Source of the DNA: an uncultured Oxalobacteraceae bacterium
Lineage (GTDB): Bacteria; Pseudomonadota; Gammaproteobacteria; Burkholderiales; Burkholderiaceae
Length of the DNA stretch: 27,081 nt
NCBI GenBank assembly: GCA_946480015.1
Contig: CAMLIL010000081.1
Location: forward strand, 1-27,081
Reading direction: 5' to 3'
Part shown: piece after piece, positions 8,270 through 17,424 of the stretch
How positions within the stretch are numbered: position 1 is the first letter of the stretch
Layout: each line of letters opens with the position of its first letter
Notes under the pieces: generated by a model
Databases searched by the model: none
The model's input: only the letters and a program-made list of their open reading frames with translations
Told to the model about the DNA's origin: nothing
Position numbers and translations under genes: made by a program

Positions 8270-8898
8270 TGATTAAGATTAACCTGCTGCCGCACCGCGA
8301 AGCCAAGCGCAAGCAAAAGAAAGCGGCTTTCGTCGCGCTGATGGCCCTGGCGGCCATCATCGGCGTCCTCATCGTGATCATGGTGGGCGGCTACAACGCG
8401 CGCCAGATCTCGATCCAGGAACAGCGCAACGCCATCATCCAGACCGCCAACGCCGACCTGGACAAGAAAATCACCGAAATCGCCACGCTCAAGCAGGAAA
8501 TCGAAGCCCTGAAAGCGCGCCAGCAGGCGGTGGAAGACTTGCAGGGCGACCGCAACCAGCCGGTCTATCTGCTCGACGAACTGGTCAAGCAGACGCCCCA
8601 GGGCGTGTACCTGAAATCGTTCAAGCAGGATGGCCAGCGGGTGGTGATGTCGGGCTATGCCCAGTCGCAGGAGCGGGTGGCTGAACTGCTGCGCAATCTG
8701 TCGGGCAATTCGCCCTGGCTGGAAAAGCCGGACCTGACCGAAGTGCGCGCCACCACGCTGCAGCAAAGCAAAACCGGTCGCAAGGTGGTCGAGTTCACGC
8801 TGGCCGTGGCGATCAAGCGTCCGCGCGACAAGGATGCCGCCGCCGCCAAGGATCCAAAACTGGCCGGCGCGGTGCGGGCAGCGGCCGCGGCCAAGTGA
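8269..8898 (+). CDS. pilN: Type IV pilus inner membrane protein PilN
   Basis: Bitopic inner-membrane protein that pairs with PilO and docks PilM. It has 209 residues. The conserved cytoplasmic INLLPHRE motif at residues 4-11 is the PilM-binding peptide. One membrane segment follows at about residues 22-44, then a periplasmic coiled coil (about residues 50-95) and a ferredoxin-like domain. The C-terminal tail is rich in Ala and Lys (AAAKDPKLAGAVRAAAAAK). The start overlaps the pilM stop by one base, which implies coupled translation. Confidence 0.95.
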   Translation: MIKINLLPHREAKRKQKKAAFVALMALAAIIGVLIVIMVGGYNARQISIQEQRNAIIQTANADLDKKITEIATLKQEIEALKARQQAVEDLQGDRNQPVYLLDELVKQTPQGVYLKSFKQDGQRVVMSGYAQSQERVAELLRNLSGNSPWLEKPDLTEVRATTLQQSKTGRKVVEFTLAVAIKRPRDKDAAAAKDPKLAGAVRAAAAAK

Positions 8899-8905
8899 GG
8901 AAGTC

Positions 8906-9583
8906 ATGAATATCGATCTGAAAGAACTCAGCGCCAGCCTGCAAGCCCAGTTCCAGGGTCTGGCCGGGCGTCCGCCCGGCCAGTGGCCGCTGGCCCCGCG
9001 CCTGCTGTGCGGCGTGGGCGTGACGGCGGCCGTGATGGTGGCCGGCTATTTCCTCTACTGGAGCGGCCAGTTCGAAGCCCAGGAGGCGCTGGTGGCCAAG
9101 GAAGCCACGCTGAAAGAGGAATACCGCAGCAAGATGGCGCAGGCGATCAACCTCGAAGCGCTCAAGGCGCAGCGCCAGCAGGTCGACCAGTACGTCGACC
9201 GCCTGCAAAAGCAGTTGCCGAGCAAAGCCGAGATGGCCGCGCTGCTGTCGGACATCAACCAGGCCGGCCTCGGGCGCGGGCTGCAGTTCGAGCTGTTCAA
9301 GCCGGGCCAGGTGGCGCTGCGCGATTACTACGCCGAACTGCCGATCGATCTCAAGGTCACCGGTTCCTACCACGACATTGGCGCCTTTGCCGCCGACATG
9401 GCGCACCTGCCGCGCATCGTCACGCTCAACAACATGACGCTGACGGGCGGCAAGGATGGCGTGCTCACGCTCGACGCCGTGGCCAAGACCTTCCGCTATC
9501 TGGATCAGGAGGAAGCCAGCGCGGCGCGCAAGCTCAAGGCTGAGCGCGACCTCAAGGCCAAGAAGGAAGGAGCGGCGAAATGA
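8906..9583 (+). CDS. pilO: Type IV pilus inner membrane protein PilO
   Basis: Heterodimer partner of PilN in the periplasmic part of the alignment complex. The ATG at 8906 is preceded by GAGGAAG at 8897-8902. The frame extends further upstream inside pilN but has no basis there. The protein has 225 residues: a short cytoplasmic N-terminus, a membrane helix at about residues 33-53, a coiled coil (FEAQEALVAKEATLKEEY and onward), then the PilO fold with GLQFELFKPG and ELPIDLKVTGSYHDIGAF, both highly typical. The C-terminal end is lysine-rich. The last four bases (ATGA) overlap the start of pilP. Confidence 0.95.
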   Translation: MNIDLKELSASLQAQFQGLAGRPPGQWPLAPRLLCGVGVTAAVMVAGYFLYWSGQFEAQEALVAKEATLKEEYRSKMAQAINLEALKAQRQQVDQYVDRLQKQLPSKAEMAALLSDINQAGLGRGLQFELFKPGQVALRDYYAELPIDLKVTGSYHDIGAFAADMAHLPRIVTLNNMTLTGGKDGVLTLDAVAKTFRYLDQEEASAARKLKAERDLKAKKEGAAK

Positions 9584-10122
9584 ACATGATCCGTACCGCT
9601 GCGGCGGCCCTGGCGCTGGCGCTGCTGGCCGGCTGCAGCGATGGCGACATCCAGGAAGTGAACGCCTGGATGGCCCAGGTCAAGGCCGACACCAAGGTCC
9701 ACGTGGTGCCGCTGGTCGAGCCGAAAACCTTCATTCCGTTCGCCTACCAGGCCAAGGACGAGGTCGATCCCTACAATCCCACCAAGCTGCTGGGCGAACT
9801 GGCGCGCGCGGCCGAAAAGAGCGACAGCCCGTACAAGCCGGATACCGCGCGCCGCAAGGAATTTCTCGAATCGTTCCCGCTCGACACCATGCGCATGGTG
9901 GGCACCATGCAAAAGGGCGGCACCACCTATGCGCTGCTGCAGATCGACCGGGCGGTGTACCAGATCAAGAGCGGCATGCGGCTGGGACAAAATTACGGCC
10001 TCGTCACCAACGTCGACGAGGGCGCCATCAGCATCAAGGAAACCGTGCAGGACGCGGGCGGCGACTGGGTCGAACGCATGTCCAAGCTGGAATTGCAAGA
10101 AACGAAGGAGAGCAAGAAATGA
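9580..10122 (+). CDS. pilP: Type IV pilus lipoprotein PilP
   Basis: Inner-membrane lipoprotein that links PilN/PilO to the secretin PilQ. It has 180 residues. The signal peptide ends in the lipobox LLAGC (Cys19) followed by SDGD; Asp at +3 and a Ser at +2 fit retention in the inner membrane. A disordered linker follows (VEPKTFIPFAYQ, DPYNP), then the C-terminal beta-sandwich HR domain with YALLQIDRAVYQIKSG and GQNYGLVTNVDEGAISI. ATGA overlaps occur with both pilO upstream and pilQ downstream. Confidence 0.95.
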   Translation: MNMIRTAAAALALALLAGCSDGDIQEVNAWMAQVKADTKVHVVPLVEPKTFIPFAYQAKDEVDPYNPTKLLGELARAAEKSDSPYKPDTARRKEFLESFPLDTMRMVGTMQKGGTTYALLQIDRAVYQIKSGMRLGQNYGLVTNVDEGAISIKETVQDAGGDWVERMSKLELQETKESKK

Positions 10123-12362
10123 TCGCACTGAGAATGAATGGCGCCGGCCTGCTGGGTTCGGTACTTCGCCTGGGCGCCCTGCTTGCTCTGGCCGTCGGCA
10201 CCCACGCCCACGCTGCGCAGGAGACCAACGCGATCGAATCGATCACCGCGAACCAGCAGGGATCGAACGTGGTCATCAACGTGGCCATGCGGCATGCCCC
10301 GGAAAAATTGCCGATCGGTTTTTCGATCACCAATCCCAGCCGCATCGCGCTCGACTTCGGCGCCACCAGCAATGCCACCGGCAAGAACACCCAGGAGGTC
10401 AACCTGGGCGACGTGCGCGCGGTCAACCTGGTGCAGGCTGGCGAACGCACCCGGCTGGTATTTAACCTCAAGCGCGCGCTCAACTACGCCACCGCCATCG
10501 ACGGCAAGTCCGTCATCGTCACGGTCGACGGTTCGGGCGGCGTGGCCCAGGCGGTCGACAGCGCCGGCCTGCCGGTGGCGCAAGCCGTGCCGGCGCCGCC
10601 GCCGCCCAAGCGCCAGGTGCTGCGCGCCATGGATTTCCGCCGCGGCCAGAACGGCGAAGGCCGGGTCGTGGTCGATCTGCCCAACAGCCAGGTGGCCGTC
10701 GACGTGCGTCAGGTCGGCAACAGCGTGGTGGTCGATTTCATGAAGACCGGCCTGCCCGAAACGCTGCGCCGCCGTCTGGATGTCACCGATTTCGGCACGC
10801 CCGTGTCGCTCATCACCACCGTGCCGCAGGGCGACAATGTGCGCATGACGGTGGAAGCGCGCGGCCTGTGGGAGCAGACCGTCTACCAGAGCGATACCCA
10901 GCTGGTGATCGACGTCAAGCCGATCAAGGAAGACCCCAACAAGCTGACCCAGGGCACCCAGGGTTACCGCGGCGAAAAGCTGTCGTTCAATTTCCAGAAC
11001 GTGGAAGTGCGCGCGGCCCTGCAAGCCATTGCCGATATTTCCGGCCTGAACATCATCACCAGCGATTCGGTCAGCGGCAACCTGACCCTGCGCCTGCGCG
11101 ACGTGCCATGGGACCAGGCGCTCGACGTGGTCCTGCAGGCCAAGGGCCTGGACATGCGCAAGAACGGCACCGTGCTGTGGATCGCGCCCAAGGATGAACT
11201 GCTGACCAAGGAAAAGCTGGAGCTGGAGCAGAAAGCCCAGATCGCCGAACTCGAACCGCTGCGCTCGGAAATCTTCCAGTTGAATTACCAGAAGGCCGAG
11301 GCATTCCGCACCGTGTTCGGTATCAGTGGCGGTGGCGAAGGTGGTGGCGGCGGCGAAGGCGGGGCCGGCGGTGCTGGTGGCGCCGGCGGCGCCGGCGGCG
11401 CAGGCGGTGGCGACAACCGCAACCGCCTGCTGTCCAAGCGCGGCAGCGCCATCATCGATGCCCGCACCAACCAGGTGTTCGTCACCGACATCGCCTCGAA
11501 AATCGAGGAAGTGCGCAAGCTGATCCTGAAGACTGACGTGGCCGCCAAGCAGGTGCTGGTGGAAGCACGGCTGGTGGAAGCCAACGACGGCTTTGCCCGC
11601 AATCTCGGCGCCAAGCTCGGCTTTGCCGACATGCGCGGTTTCCGCGGCGGCGACGCCGGCTACCAGGTCAAAGGCAACGAGCGCGTGGCCATCGGCGGCA
11701 ACCTTGTCGGCGTCGGCCAAGTCACCGGCCAGACCCCGGACACCGGCGACGCCTACACCAACACGACCTTGTTGAACCTGCCGGCCGGCGGCTTGAACGG
11801 CCTGCCCGCCGCCTCCCTGGCCGCCACCCTGTTTTCCTCCGCCGCCAACCGTTTCCTGAACCTGGAACTGTCGGCCCTGGAAGCTGACGGCCGCGGCAAG
11901 ATCATTTCCAGCCCGCGCGTGGTCACCGAAGACAAGAACATCGCCGTGATCGAGCAGGGGGTGGAATTGCCGTATCTGGTCGCCAGCAGCAGCGGCGCGA
12001 CCTCGATTGCCTGGAGAAAGGCCAATCTGCGCCTGGAAGTGACGCCGCAGATCACGCCGGACGGCAATGTCGTACTGGAAGTACACGTCAACAAGGATTC
12101 CAAGGGCGACGAGACCCGTTTCGGCTTTGCCATCAACACCCAGCACGTGATGACCAAGGTCATGGTTGAAAACGGCGGCACGGTGGTGTTGGGCGGCATT
12201 TACCAGCAATCCGAAACCAAAAACGAGACCAAGGTACCGCTGCTGGGCGACCTGCCCATCATCGGCAACCTGTTCAAAACGACCGCACGCGCCAACAACA
12301 AGACCGAGTTGCTGGTGTTCATTACTCCCAAGATTGTGGCCGACCGGCTGTCGACCCGCTGA
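10119..12362 (+). CDS. pilQ: Type IV pilus secretin PilQ
   Basis: Outer-membrane secretin channel through which the pilus passes. The start is the ATG at 10119, overlapping the pilP stop (ATGA); 747 residues. Parts in order: a signal peptide with a likely cut after THAHA-A (about residue 33); two AMIN peptidoglycan-binding domains (about 36-130 and 165-265; RIALDFGATS and VVVDLPNSQVAV); an STN/N0 domain (about 285-345; SFNFQNVEVRAALQAI); an N1 domain interrupted by a glycine-rich run at residues 404-431; and the secretin core (about 480-745) with VLVEARLVEAN, VELPYLVASSSGATSI and the terminal PLLGDLPIIGNLFK. The length matches betaproteobacterial PilQ. No terminator hairpin follows. Confidence 0.97.
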   Translation: MIALRMNGAGLLGSVLRLGALLALAVGTHAHAAQETNAIESITANQQGSNVVINVAMRHAPEKLPIGFSITNPSRIALDFGATSNATGKNTQEVNLGDVRAVNLVQAGERTRLVFNLKRALNYATAIDGKSVIVTVDGSGGVAQAVDSAGLPVAQAVPAPPPPKRQVLRAMDFRRGQNGEGRVVVDLPNSQVAVDVRQVGNSVVVDFMKTGLPETLRRRLDVTDFGTPVSLITTVPQGDNVRMTVEARGLWEQTVYQSDTQLVIDVKPIKEDPNKLTQGTQGYRGEKLSFNFQNVEVRAALQAIADISGLNIITSDSVSGNLTLRLRDVPWDQALDVVLQAKGLDMRKNGTVLWIAPKDELLTKEKLELEQKAQIAELEPLRSEIFQLNYQKAEAFRTVFGISGGGEGGGGGEGGAGGAGGAGGAGGAGGGDNRNRLLSKRGSAIIDARTNQVFVTDIASKIEEVRKLILKTDVAAKQVLVEARLVEANDGFARNLGAKLGFADMRGFRGGDAGYQVKGNERVAIGGNLVGVGQVTGQTPDTGDAYTNTTLLNLPAGGLNGLPAASLAATLFSSAANRFLNLELSALEADGRGKIISSPRVVTEDKNIAVIEQGVELPYLVASSSGATSIAWRKANLRLEVTPQITPDGNVVLEVHVNKDSKGDETRFGFAINTQHVMTKVMVENGGTVVLGGIYQQSETKNETKVPLLGDLPIIGNLFKTTARANNKTELLVFITPKIVADRLSTR
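11328..11411 (+). repeat. Glycine-rich low-complexity tract within pilQ
   Basis: Residues 404-431 of PilQ are almost only Gly, Ala and Glu, encoded by GGC/GGT/GCC triplets in near-tandem (GGCGCCGGC units). The tract sits in the periplasmic N1 domain between FRTVFGIS and DNRNRLLSKRG. It is a flexible loop, and the DNA is prone to slippage in multiples of three, so the length probably varies between strains. Confidence 0.8.
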
Positions 12363-12370
12363 CACGCGGC

Positions 12371-12376
12371 TATAAT
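12371..12376 (+). promoter_or_regulatory. -10 box of a promoter for the Ig-like lipoprotein gene
   Basis: A perfect TATAAT begins nine bases after the pilQ stop. The hexamer 17 bases upstream is CTGTCG (12348-12353, weak, 3 of 6). The predicted start near 12383 leaves a leader of about 32 bases before the ATG at 12415. This suggests that the genes from 12415 onward can be transcribed independently of pilM-Q. Confidence 0.5.
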
Positions 12377-12414
12377 CCACCCCTTCACATTTGTATCAGC
12401 TTAGGAAAATTGCC

Positions 12415-14541
12415 ATGCTGCCCAATTATCTACAACCCGTCCTCGCGCAACGCCTGCGTCTGATCGCCTGCGCCACCCTGGCCATTGCGCTGAGCGCCTG
12501 CGGCGGCGGCGGCGGTAGCCCTGGCACCCCGGGCACCGGCAGCGGCAGCGGCAGCGGCACCGGTTCCTCGACGACGGCAGAGCCGGTGATGACGATGAGC
12601 ATCGTCGACGGCGCCGGCGCCGCCATCACCAGCCTGTCCGGCGGCCAGAGCGGCGTCGTCAAGGTCAAGCTCGTGAATGCCGCTGGCGCCGCCGCGGCCA
12701 ACGCCATTGTGCAATTTACCGCCGGCGACCTGGTGGAATTCACGCCCGTGTCCGGCTCGGCCCTGACCGACGCCGCCGGCATGGCCACCATCAATGTCAA
12801 GCCGGCCAGCGTCACCTCGGCCGGCGCGGTGGAAATCAAGGCCGATTCTGTCGTGGCGGGCAAGACCGCTACTGCTTCCACGAACATTTCCGTCGGCGCT
12901 GCGCCATTGACCGTCGGCACGCTGGCGTTTTCGCCCGCGCCAAGCGGCAAGCTGCCGGCCTTCAGTACCGCCGCGCTGGCCGTGCCCGTCACCTCCGGCG
13001 GACAGCCCGCTACCAGCGTCACCGGCCTGACCCTGACTTCGCTGTGCGTGGGCGACGGCGCGGCCACCCTGGTGCCGGGCGCGCTGGCCAACGGGATCCA
13101 GTCGGTCACCTACACCAACAACGGCTGCCTGCGCGGCACCGACACTATCACTGTTTCGATCGGCAACTCGTCGCAGACCATCACCATCGGGGTCGACGCT
13201 GCCAACATCGGCACCATCCAGTTCGTCGGCTCCGACCTGGACGGCAGCTCCATCGTGCTCAAGGGATCGGGCGGCCTGGGCCGCAAGGAATCGGCGCTGC
13301 TCACCTTCCGCGTGCTCGACCAGAACAACAAGGGCCTGGCCGGCGTGGACGTATCGTTCCGCGCCACCACCAACACCGGCGGCCTGCTCGTGCAGCCTGA
13401 CAAGGGCACGACCGACGTCAACGGCCAGGTCACCACGACCGTATCGTCCGGCACCATCCCGACCCCCGTGCGGGTAATTGCCGAAGCCACGCGCAACGGC
13501 AAGATCATCAGTGGCCTGTCCGATACCCTGGTCGTGTCGACCGGCCTGCCGATCCAGCGCTCCATGTCGCTGAGCTCCAACAGCTATAACATCGAAGGCA
13601 TGGGAATCGACGGCACGGTCGCCAAGCTGACCGTGCGCCTGGCCGACCAGTACGGCAATCCGATCTCGGACGACACCGCCGTCAACTTCGTCACCGAAGG
13701 CGGCGCCGTCGGTACCTCCGCGCGCGGCGCCTGCACCACCGTCGACGGCGGCTGCTCGGTGGAGCTGCGCAGCCAGAATTTCCGTCCGCTCAACGGCCGC
13801 GTCACGGTGATGGCCTATGTGCAGGGCGTGGAAAACTTTGTCGACACCAACGGCGACGGCCAGTACAGCTGCACCAATTACGTCGATTCCAACGGCCAGG
13901 TTCCGGCCGTCTACCGTCCGCTGATCGATACCTGCGTGTCCGGCGGCGAACCGTTCACCGATCAGGGCGACCCCTTCCTCGACGCCGGCATGCTGACTGC
14001 CACTACCGGCCTGCAGGATAGCGGCCGCTACGATACCCTCGACAACAGCTACAACCCCGCCAATGGCGACCTGCCGATTCCGTTCAACCGCACCACCTAC
14101 AGCGCGACGGGCAATGGCAAGTGGGGCATCAACTACATCTCGAGCTCGATCGAAATCACCTTCAGCGGTTCGGACGCCTATCTGGTGCGCCAGTATTGCA
14201 CCGGCACCGTCTGCCGCGACTGGACCGCGGCCGACGGCAAGAGCGACGAACTTACCGGCCTGCAAGGCACTGGCTGCACCGCGCAGGACCTGACGTTCCG
14301 CCTGTTCGATGTGAACAATAATCCGATGCCGAGCAACACCACGGTCAGCACTTCCGATGCCGAGAAGCTCAGCCCGCAAACCATGTTCCCGTCGGTGGTC
14401 AAGTCGACCCCGTACATCGGCGGCACAATCCATACGGTGCGCATCAAGCCGGATACTGCCTGCTCGCCCGGCTATTTTTCGGTGCGCATCGCCACGCCGG
14501 GTGGCTCCGTGACCCCATTCCTCTTCAAGTCGGCACCTTGA
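12415..14541 (+). CDS. Ig-like (Big_1/invasin-type) domain lipoprotein next to pilQ
   Basis: Predicted surface or periplasmic lipoprotein of 708 residues. The start is the ATG at 12415, eight bases after AGGA (12403-12406). The signal peptide ends at the lipobox ALSAC with a run of Gly after the Cys, then a Gly/Ser/Thr linker ([13 protein letters not shown]). Repeated bacterial Ig-like domains follow at about 55-160, 165-280, 285-385 and 390-475, recognisable by phrases such as [24 protein letters not shown] and [15 protein letters not shown], typical of Big_1/invasin folds. At 477-482 DTNGDG resembles a calcium-binding loop. The C-terminal 200 residues are cysteine-bearing and unclassified. 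The gene overlaps aroK by three bases (TTGA), so it belongs to that operon. Its exact function is unknown; an accessory role in pilus or adhesion is inference from position. Confidence 0.8.
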   Translation: MLPNYLQPVLAQRLRLIACATLAIALSACGGGGGSPGTPGTGSGSGSGTGSSTTAEPVMTMSIVDGAGAAITSLSGGQSGVVKVKLVNAAGAAAANAIVQFTAGDLVEFTPVSGSALTDAAGMATINVKPASVTSAGAVEIKADSVVAGKTATASTNISVGAAPLTVGTLAFSPAPSGKLPAFSTAALAVPVTSGGQPATSVTGLTLTSLCVGDGAATLVPGALANGIQSVTYTNNGCLRGTDTITVSIGNSSQTITIGVDAANIGTIQFVGSDLDGSSIVLKGSGGLGRKESALLTFRVLDQNNKGLAGVDVSFRATTNTGGLLVQPDKGTTDVNGQVTTTVSSGTIPTPVRVIAEATRNGKIISGLSDTLVVSTGLPIQRSMSLSSNSYNIEGMGIDGTVAKLTVRLADQYGNPISDDTAVNFVTEGGAVGTSARGACTTVDGGCSVELRSQNFRPLNGRVTVMAYVQGVENFVDTNGDGQYSCTNYVDSNGQVPAVYRPLIDTCVSGGEPFTDQGDPFLDAGMLTATTGLQDSGRYDTLDNSYNPANGDLPIPFNRTTYSATGNGKWGINYISSSIEITFSGSDAYLVRQYCTGTVCRDWTAADGKSDELTGLQGTGCTAQDLTFRLFDVNNNPMPSNTTVSTSDAEKLSPQTMFPSVVKSTPYIGGTIHTVRIKPDTACSPGYFSVRIATPGGSVTPFLFKSAP

Positions 14542-16202
14542 AATCGGGTAACATCTTTTTGGTAGGATTGATGGGGGCGGGCAAGACAACCATTGGCCGC
14601 ATCCTCGCCAAGAAGCTCGGCAAACGCTTCATCGACACCGACCACGAAATCGAGGCGCGCACTGGCGCCACGATTCCGTGGATTTTTGAAATCGAAGGCG
14701 AAGCCAGTTTTCGCCGGCGCGAGGCCGAGGTCATCCGCGACCTCACGGCCCAGGACGGCATCGTGCTGGCCACCGGCGGCGGCGCCGTGCTCGACGCCGA
14801 CAGCCGCGCCTACCTGAAGGCGCGCGGGCGCGTGGTCTACCTGCGCGCCAGCGTCAGCAGCATTCTCGCGCGCACCGCGCACGACAAGAACCGGCCGCTG
14901 CTGCAAACGGCCGATCCGCGCAAAAAACTCGAAGAGCTGACCACCATCCGCGAGCCGCTGTACCGCGAAGTGGCGGACCTGGTGATCGATACCGGCCGGC
15001 CTAACGTACAATCGATGGTACAGACCATTCTGGCGCAGCTTGGCGCGCTGGATAATTCCCGCGCGAATCCCGCGCGCAGCCCTGATACCGAAGCATCGAT
15101 GACCGACCAACTATCCCTGACCCCCACTCTCCTCCACGTCGACCTGGGCGAGCGCAGCTACCCGATCACGATCGGCACCGGCCTGCTGGCCGACGCCGCC
15201 CTGCTGGACCGTCACATTGCCGGGCGCAAGGTGGCCATCGTCACCAACACCACCGTCGCCCCGCTGTACCTGGAGCAGGTGGCGGCACCCCTGCGCGCCG
15301 CCGGGCGCGAAGTGCTGCCCATCATCCTGCCGGACGGCGAGGAGTACAAGAACTGGGCCAGCCTGATGCAGGTGTTCGATGCCCTGCTGGCCAATAAATG
15401 CGACCGCAAGACCACCCTGGTGGCCCTGGGCGGCGGCGTGATCGGCGACATGACCGGCTACGCCGCGGCCAGCTATATGCGCGGCGTGCCCTTCGTGCAG
15501 ATTCCCACCACCTTGCTCTCGCAGGTCGACTCCTCGGTCGGCGGCAAGACCGGCATCAACCACCCGCTCGGCAAGAACATGATCGGCGCCTTCTACCAGC
15601 CGCGCGCCGTGCTGGCCGATACCGCCACCCTCGACACCCTGCCGGCGCGCGAACTGTCGGCCGGCCTGGCCGAAGTGATCAAGCACGGCGCCATCATCGA
15701 CGCGCCGTTCTTCGACTGGATCGAGCACAACATCGGCAAGCTGACGGCGCGCGATCCGGCCGCGCTGGCGTATGCGATCGCGCGTTCGTGCGAGATCAAG
15801 GCCGACGTGGTGCGTCAGGACGAACGCGAAGGCGGCCTGCGCGCCATCCTCAATTTCGGCCACACCTTCGGCCACGCCATCGAAGCGGGCCTCGGTTACG
15901 GCGAATGGCTGCATGGCGAAGCGGTCGGCTGCGGCATGGTCATGGCCGCCGACCTGTCGCAGCGCATGGGCTATATCGATGCGGCCACGGCCGCGCGCGT
16001 CAAAGCCCTGGTGGCCGCCGCCGGCCTGCCGGTCGCCGCGCCCGACCTGGGCACGGCGCGCTGGCTGGAGCTGATGGAAGTGGACAAGAAAAACGAAGGC
16101 GGCGCGATCAAGTTCATCCTGCTCAAGCCGCTGGGCAGTCCCTTGATCACCCCGGTGCCGCACGAGCAGCTGCTGGCCACCCTGGCCGCCAACATCGGCT
16201 GA
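14538..16202 (+). CDS. aroKB: Fused shikimate kinase / 3-dehydroquinate synthase (AroK-AroB in one frame)
   Basis: Two chorismate-pathway enzymes in a single uninterrupted frame of 554 residues. Residues 1 to about 175 are shikimate kinase: P-loop GLMGAGKTT (10-18), [11 protein letters not shown] for shikimate binding, GGGAV, and the lid with R in DKNRPLL. Residues 188-554 are dehydroquinate synthase: NAD/metal motifs [48 protein letters not shown], the zinc-binding HTFGHAIE, and [12 protein letters not shown]. The linker (about 176-187, ending PDTEAS) contains no stop. The ATG at 15099 (MTDQLSL) is where a separate AroB would begin, and no clear ribosome binding site precedes it, so both a fusion and an internal start remain possible. 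The only usable start for the kinase is TTG 14538, overlapping the previous stop. Confidence 0.92.
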   Translation: MKSGNIFLVGLMGAGKTTIGRILAKKLGKRFIDTDHEIEARTGATIPWIFEIEGEASFRRREAEVIRDLTAQDGIVLATGGGAVLDADSRAYLKARGRVVYLRASVSSILARTAHDKNRPLLQTADPRKKLEELTTIREPLYREVADLVIDTGRPNVQSMVQTILAQLGALDNSRANPARSPDTEASMTDQLSLTPTLLHVDLGERSYPITIGTGLLADAALLDRHIAGRKVAIVTNTTVAPLYLEQVAAPLRAAGREVLPIILPDGEEYKNWASLMQVFDALLANKCDRKTTLVALGGGVIGDMTGYAAASYMRGVPFVQIPTTLLSQVDSSVGGKTGINHPLGKNMIGAFYQPRAVLADTATLDTLPARELSAGLAEVIKHGAIIDAPFFDWIEHNIGKLTARDPAALAYAIARSCEIKADVVRQDEREGGLRAILNFGHTFGHAIEAGLGYGEWLHGEAVGCGMVMAADLSQRMGYIDAATAARVKALVAAAGLPVAAPDLGTARWLELMEVDKKNEGGAIKFILLKPLGSPLITPVPHEQLLATLAANIG

Positions 16203-16204
16203 GC

Positions 16205-17341
16205 ATGACGCCGGAAGACCACCTCGCCCCTTACGCCGCAAAGTCGGACGCGGCGCGGGGGCGGCGCTATCCGGAAGCCGGTCACGCCTCGCGCAGCCAG
16301 TTCCAGCGCGACCGCGACCGCATCATCCACAGCTCGGCCTTCCGCCGGCTCGAATACAAGACCCAGGTATTCCTCAATCACGAGGGCGACATGTTCCGCA
16401 CCCGGCTGACGCACAGCCTGGAAGTGGCGCAGATCGGCCGCTCGATCGCGCGCAACCTGCGCCTGAACGAAGACCTGGTCGAAGCGCTGGCGCTGGCGCA
16501 CGACCTGGGCCACACGCCCTTCGGCCACGTGGGGCAGGACGTGCTCAACGAATGCATGAAGGAGCATGGCGGCTTCGAGCACAATCTGCAAAGCCTGCGC
16601 GTGGTCGACACCCTGGAGCAGCACTACGGCGCCTTCGATGGCCTGAACCTGATGTTCGACACGCGCGAAGGCATTCTCAAGCACTGCTCGCTGGCCCATG
16701 CGCGCGAGCTGGGGCCGGTGGCGCAGCGCTTCATCGACCGCACCCAGCCGACCCTGGAAGCGCAGCTGACCAACCTGGCCGACGAGATCGCGTACAACAG
16801 CCATGACATCGACGACGGCCTGCGTTCGGGCCTGATCACCATCGAACAGCTCGAGCAGGTGGATTTTTTCGCGCAGCGCTGGCGCGAGGTGCAGCAGGCG
16901 TTTCCCGGCCTGTCCGGACGGCGCGCCATCTACGAAACCCTGCGCCGCCTGATCACGGTGCTGGCCGACGATCTGATCGTCACCTCGGGCAGGCTGCTGG
17001 CCGAGGCCGCGCCGGCCGATGTGGACGCGGTGCGCGCCGGTGCGCCGCTGATCCGCTTTTCCGACCCCATGCGCAAGGACGCCACGGAACTCAAGCGCTT
17101 CCTGCGCGCCAATCTGTACCGGCATTACAAGGTCAACCGCATGCGCGTGAAGGCCAGCCGCATCGTGCGCGAGCTGTACCAAGCGTTCATGGCCGAACCG
17201 GCGCTGCTGCCGCCCGACTACCAGGACGGCACCGGCGACACGGGCAAACAGGCGCGCCAGATTGCCGACTACATCGCCGGCATGACGGACCGCTATGCGA
17301 TCCGCGAGCATCGCCGCATTTTTTCGCTGGACGAGCTGTAA
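16205..17341 (+). CDS. dgt: Deoxyguanosinetriphosphate triphosphohydrolase-like protein
   Basis: HD-domain hydrolase of the dGTPase family that cleaves dNTPs to deoxynucleoside and triphosphate. It has 378 residues. The start is ATG 16205, two bases after the aroB stop; the frame is open further upstream only inside aroB. Metal ligands are visible: H70 in RLTHSLEV, H99-D100 in [11 protein letters not shown], and the late Asp in [14 protein letters not shown]. The N-terminal [28 protein letters not shown] block is diagnostic of the type 2 (dgt-like) subfamily. aroK-aroB-dgt is a conserved betaproteobacterial order, so this is the housekeeping copy rather than part of the following cassette. 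Confidence 0.95.
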   Translation: MTPEDHLAPYAAKSDAARGRRYPEAGHASRSQFQRDRDRIIHSSAFRRLEYKTQVFLNHEGDMFRTRLTHSLEVAQIGRSIARNLRLNEDLVEALALAHDLGHTPFGHVGQDVLNECMKEHGGFEHNLQSLRVVDTLEQHYGAFDGLNLMFDTREGILKHCSLAHARELGPVAQRFIDRTQPTLEAQLTNLADEIAYNSHDIDDGLRSGLITIEQLEQVDFFAQRWREVQQAFPGLSGRRAIYETLRRLITVLADDLIVTSGRLLAEAAPADVDAVRAGAPLIRFSDPMRKDATELKRFLRANLYRHYKVNRMRVKASRIVRELYQAFMAEPALLPPDYQDGTGDTGKQARQIADYIAGMTDRYAIREHRRIFSLDEL

Positions 17342-17357
17342 GCGGAACTCTGTTTTT

Positions 17358-17386
17358 CTGACAAGTTGCCTCTCTTGCGTTAGGAT
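17358..17386 (+). promoter_or_regulatory. Sigma-70-like promoter of the accessory cassette
   Basis: CTGACA (17358-17363; 5 of 6 to TTGACA), a 17-base spacer, then TAGGAT (17381-17386; 4 of 6 to TATAAT). Transcription would start near 17393, about 32 bases before the TTG start at 17425. It lies directly after the dgt stop. Confidence 0.55.
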
Positions 17387-17424
17387 CAATTCCTCAAACA
17401 AACGAATACCAGCCGAGTATCGAC

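Noticed and set aside
9993..12380. A 795-codon open frame antisense to pilP/pilQ, and similar long antisense frames opposite other genes (for example 12430-14589 minus, 4539-6743 plus, 20748-22679 plus)
   Set aside because: They mirror strongly coding sense genes in high-GC DNA, have no recognisable domains and have composition typical of shadow frames.
16205..17341. dgt as part of a defence island with the following cassette
   Set aside because: It is coupled to aroB, has host-like GC and follows the conserved aroK-aroB-dgt order, so it is core.
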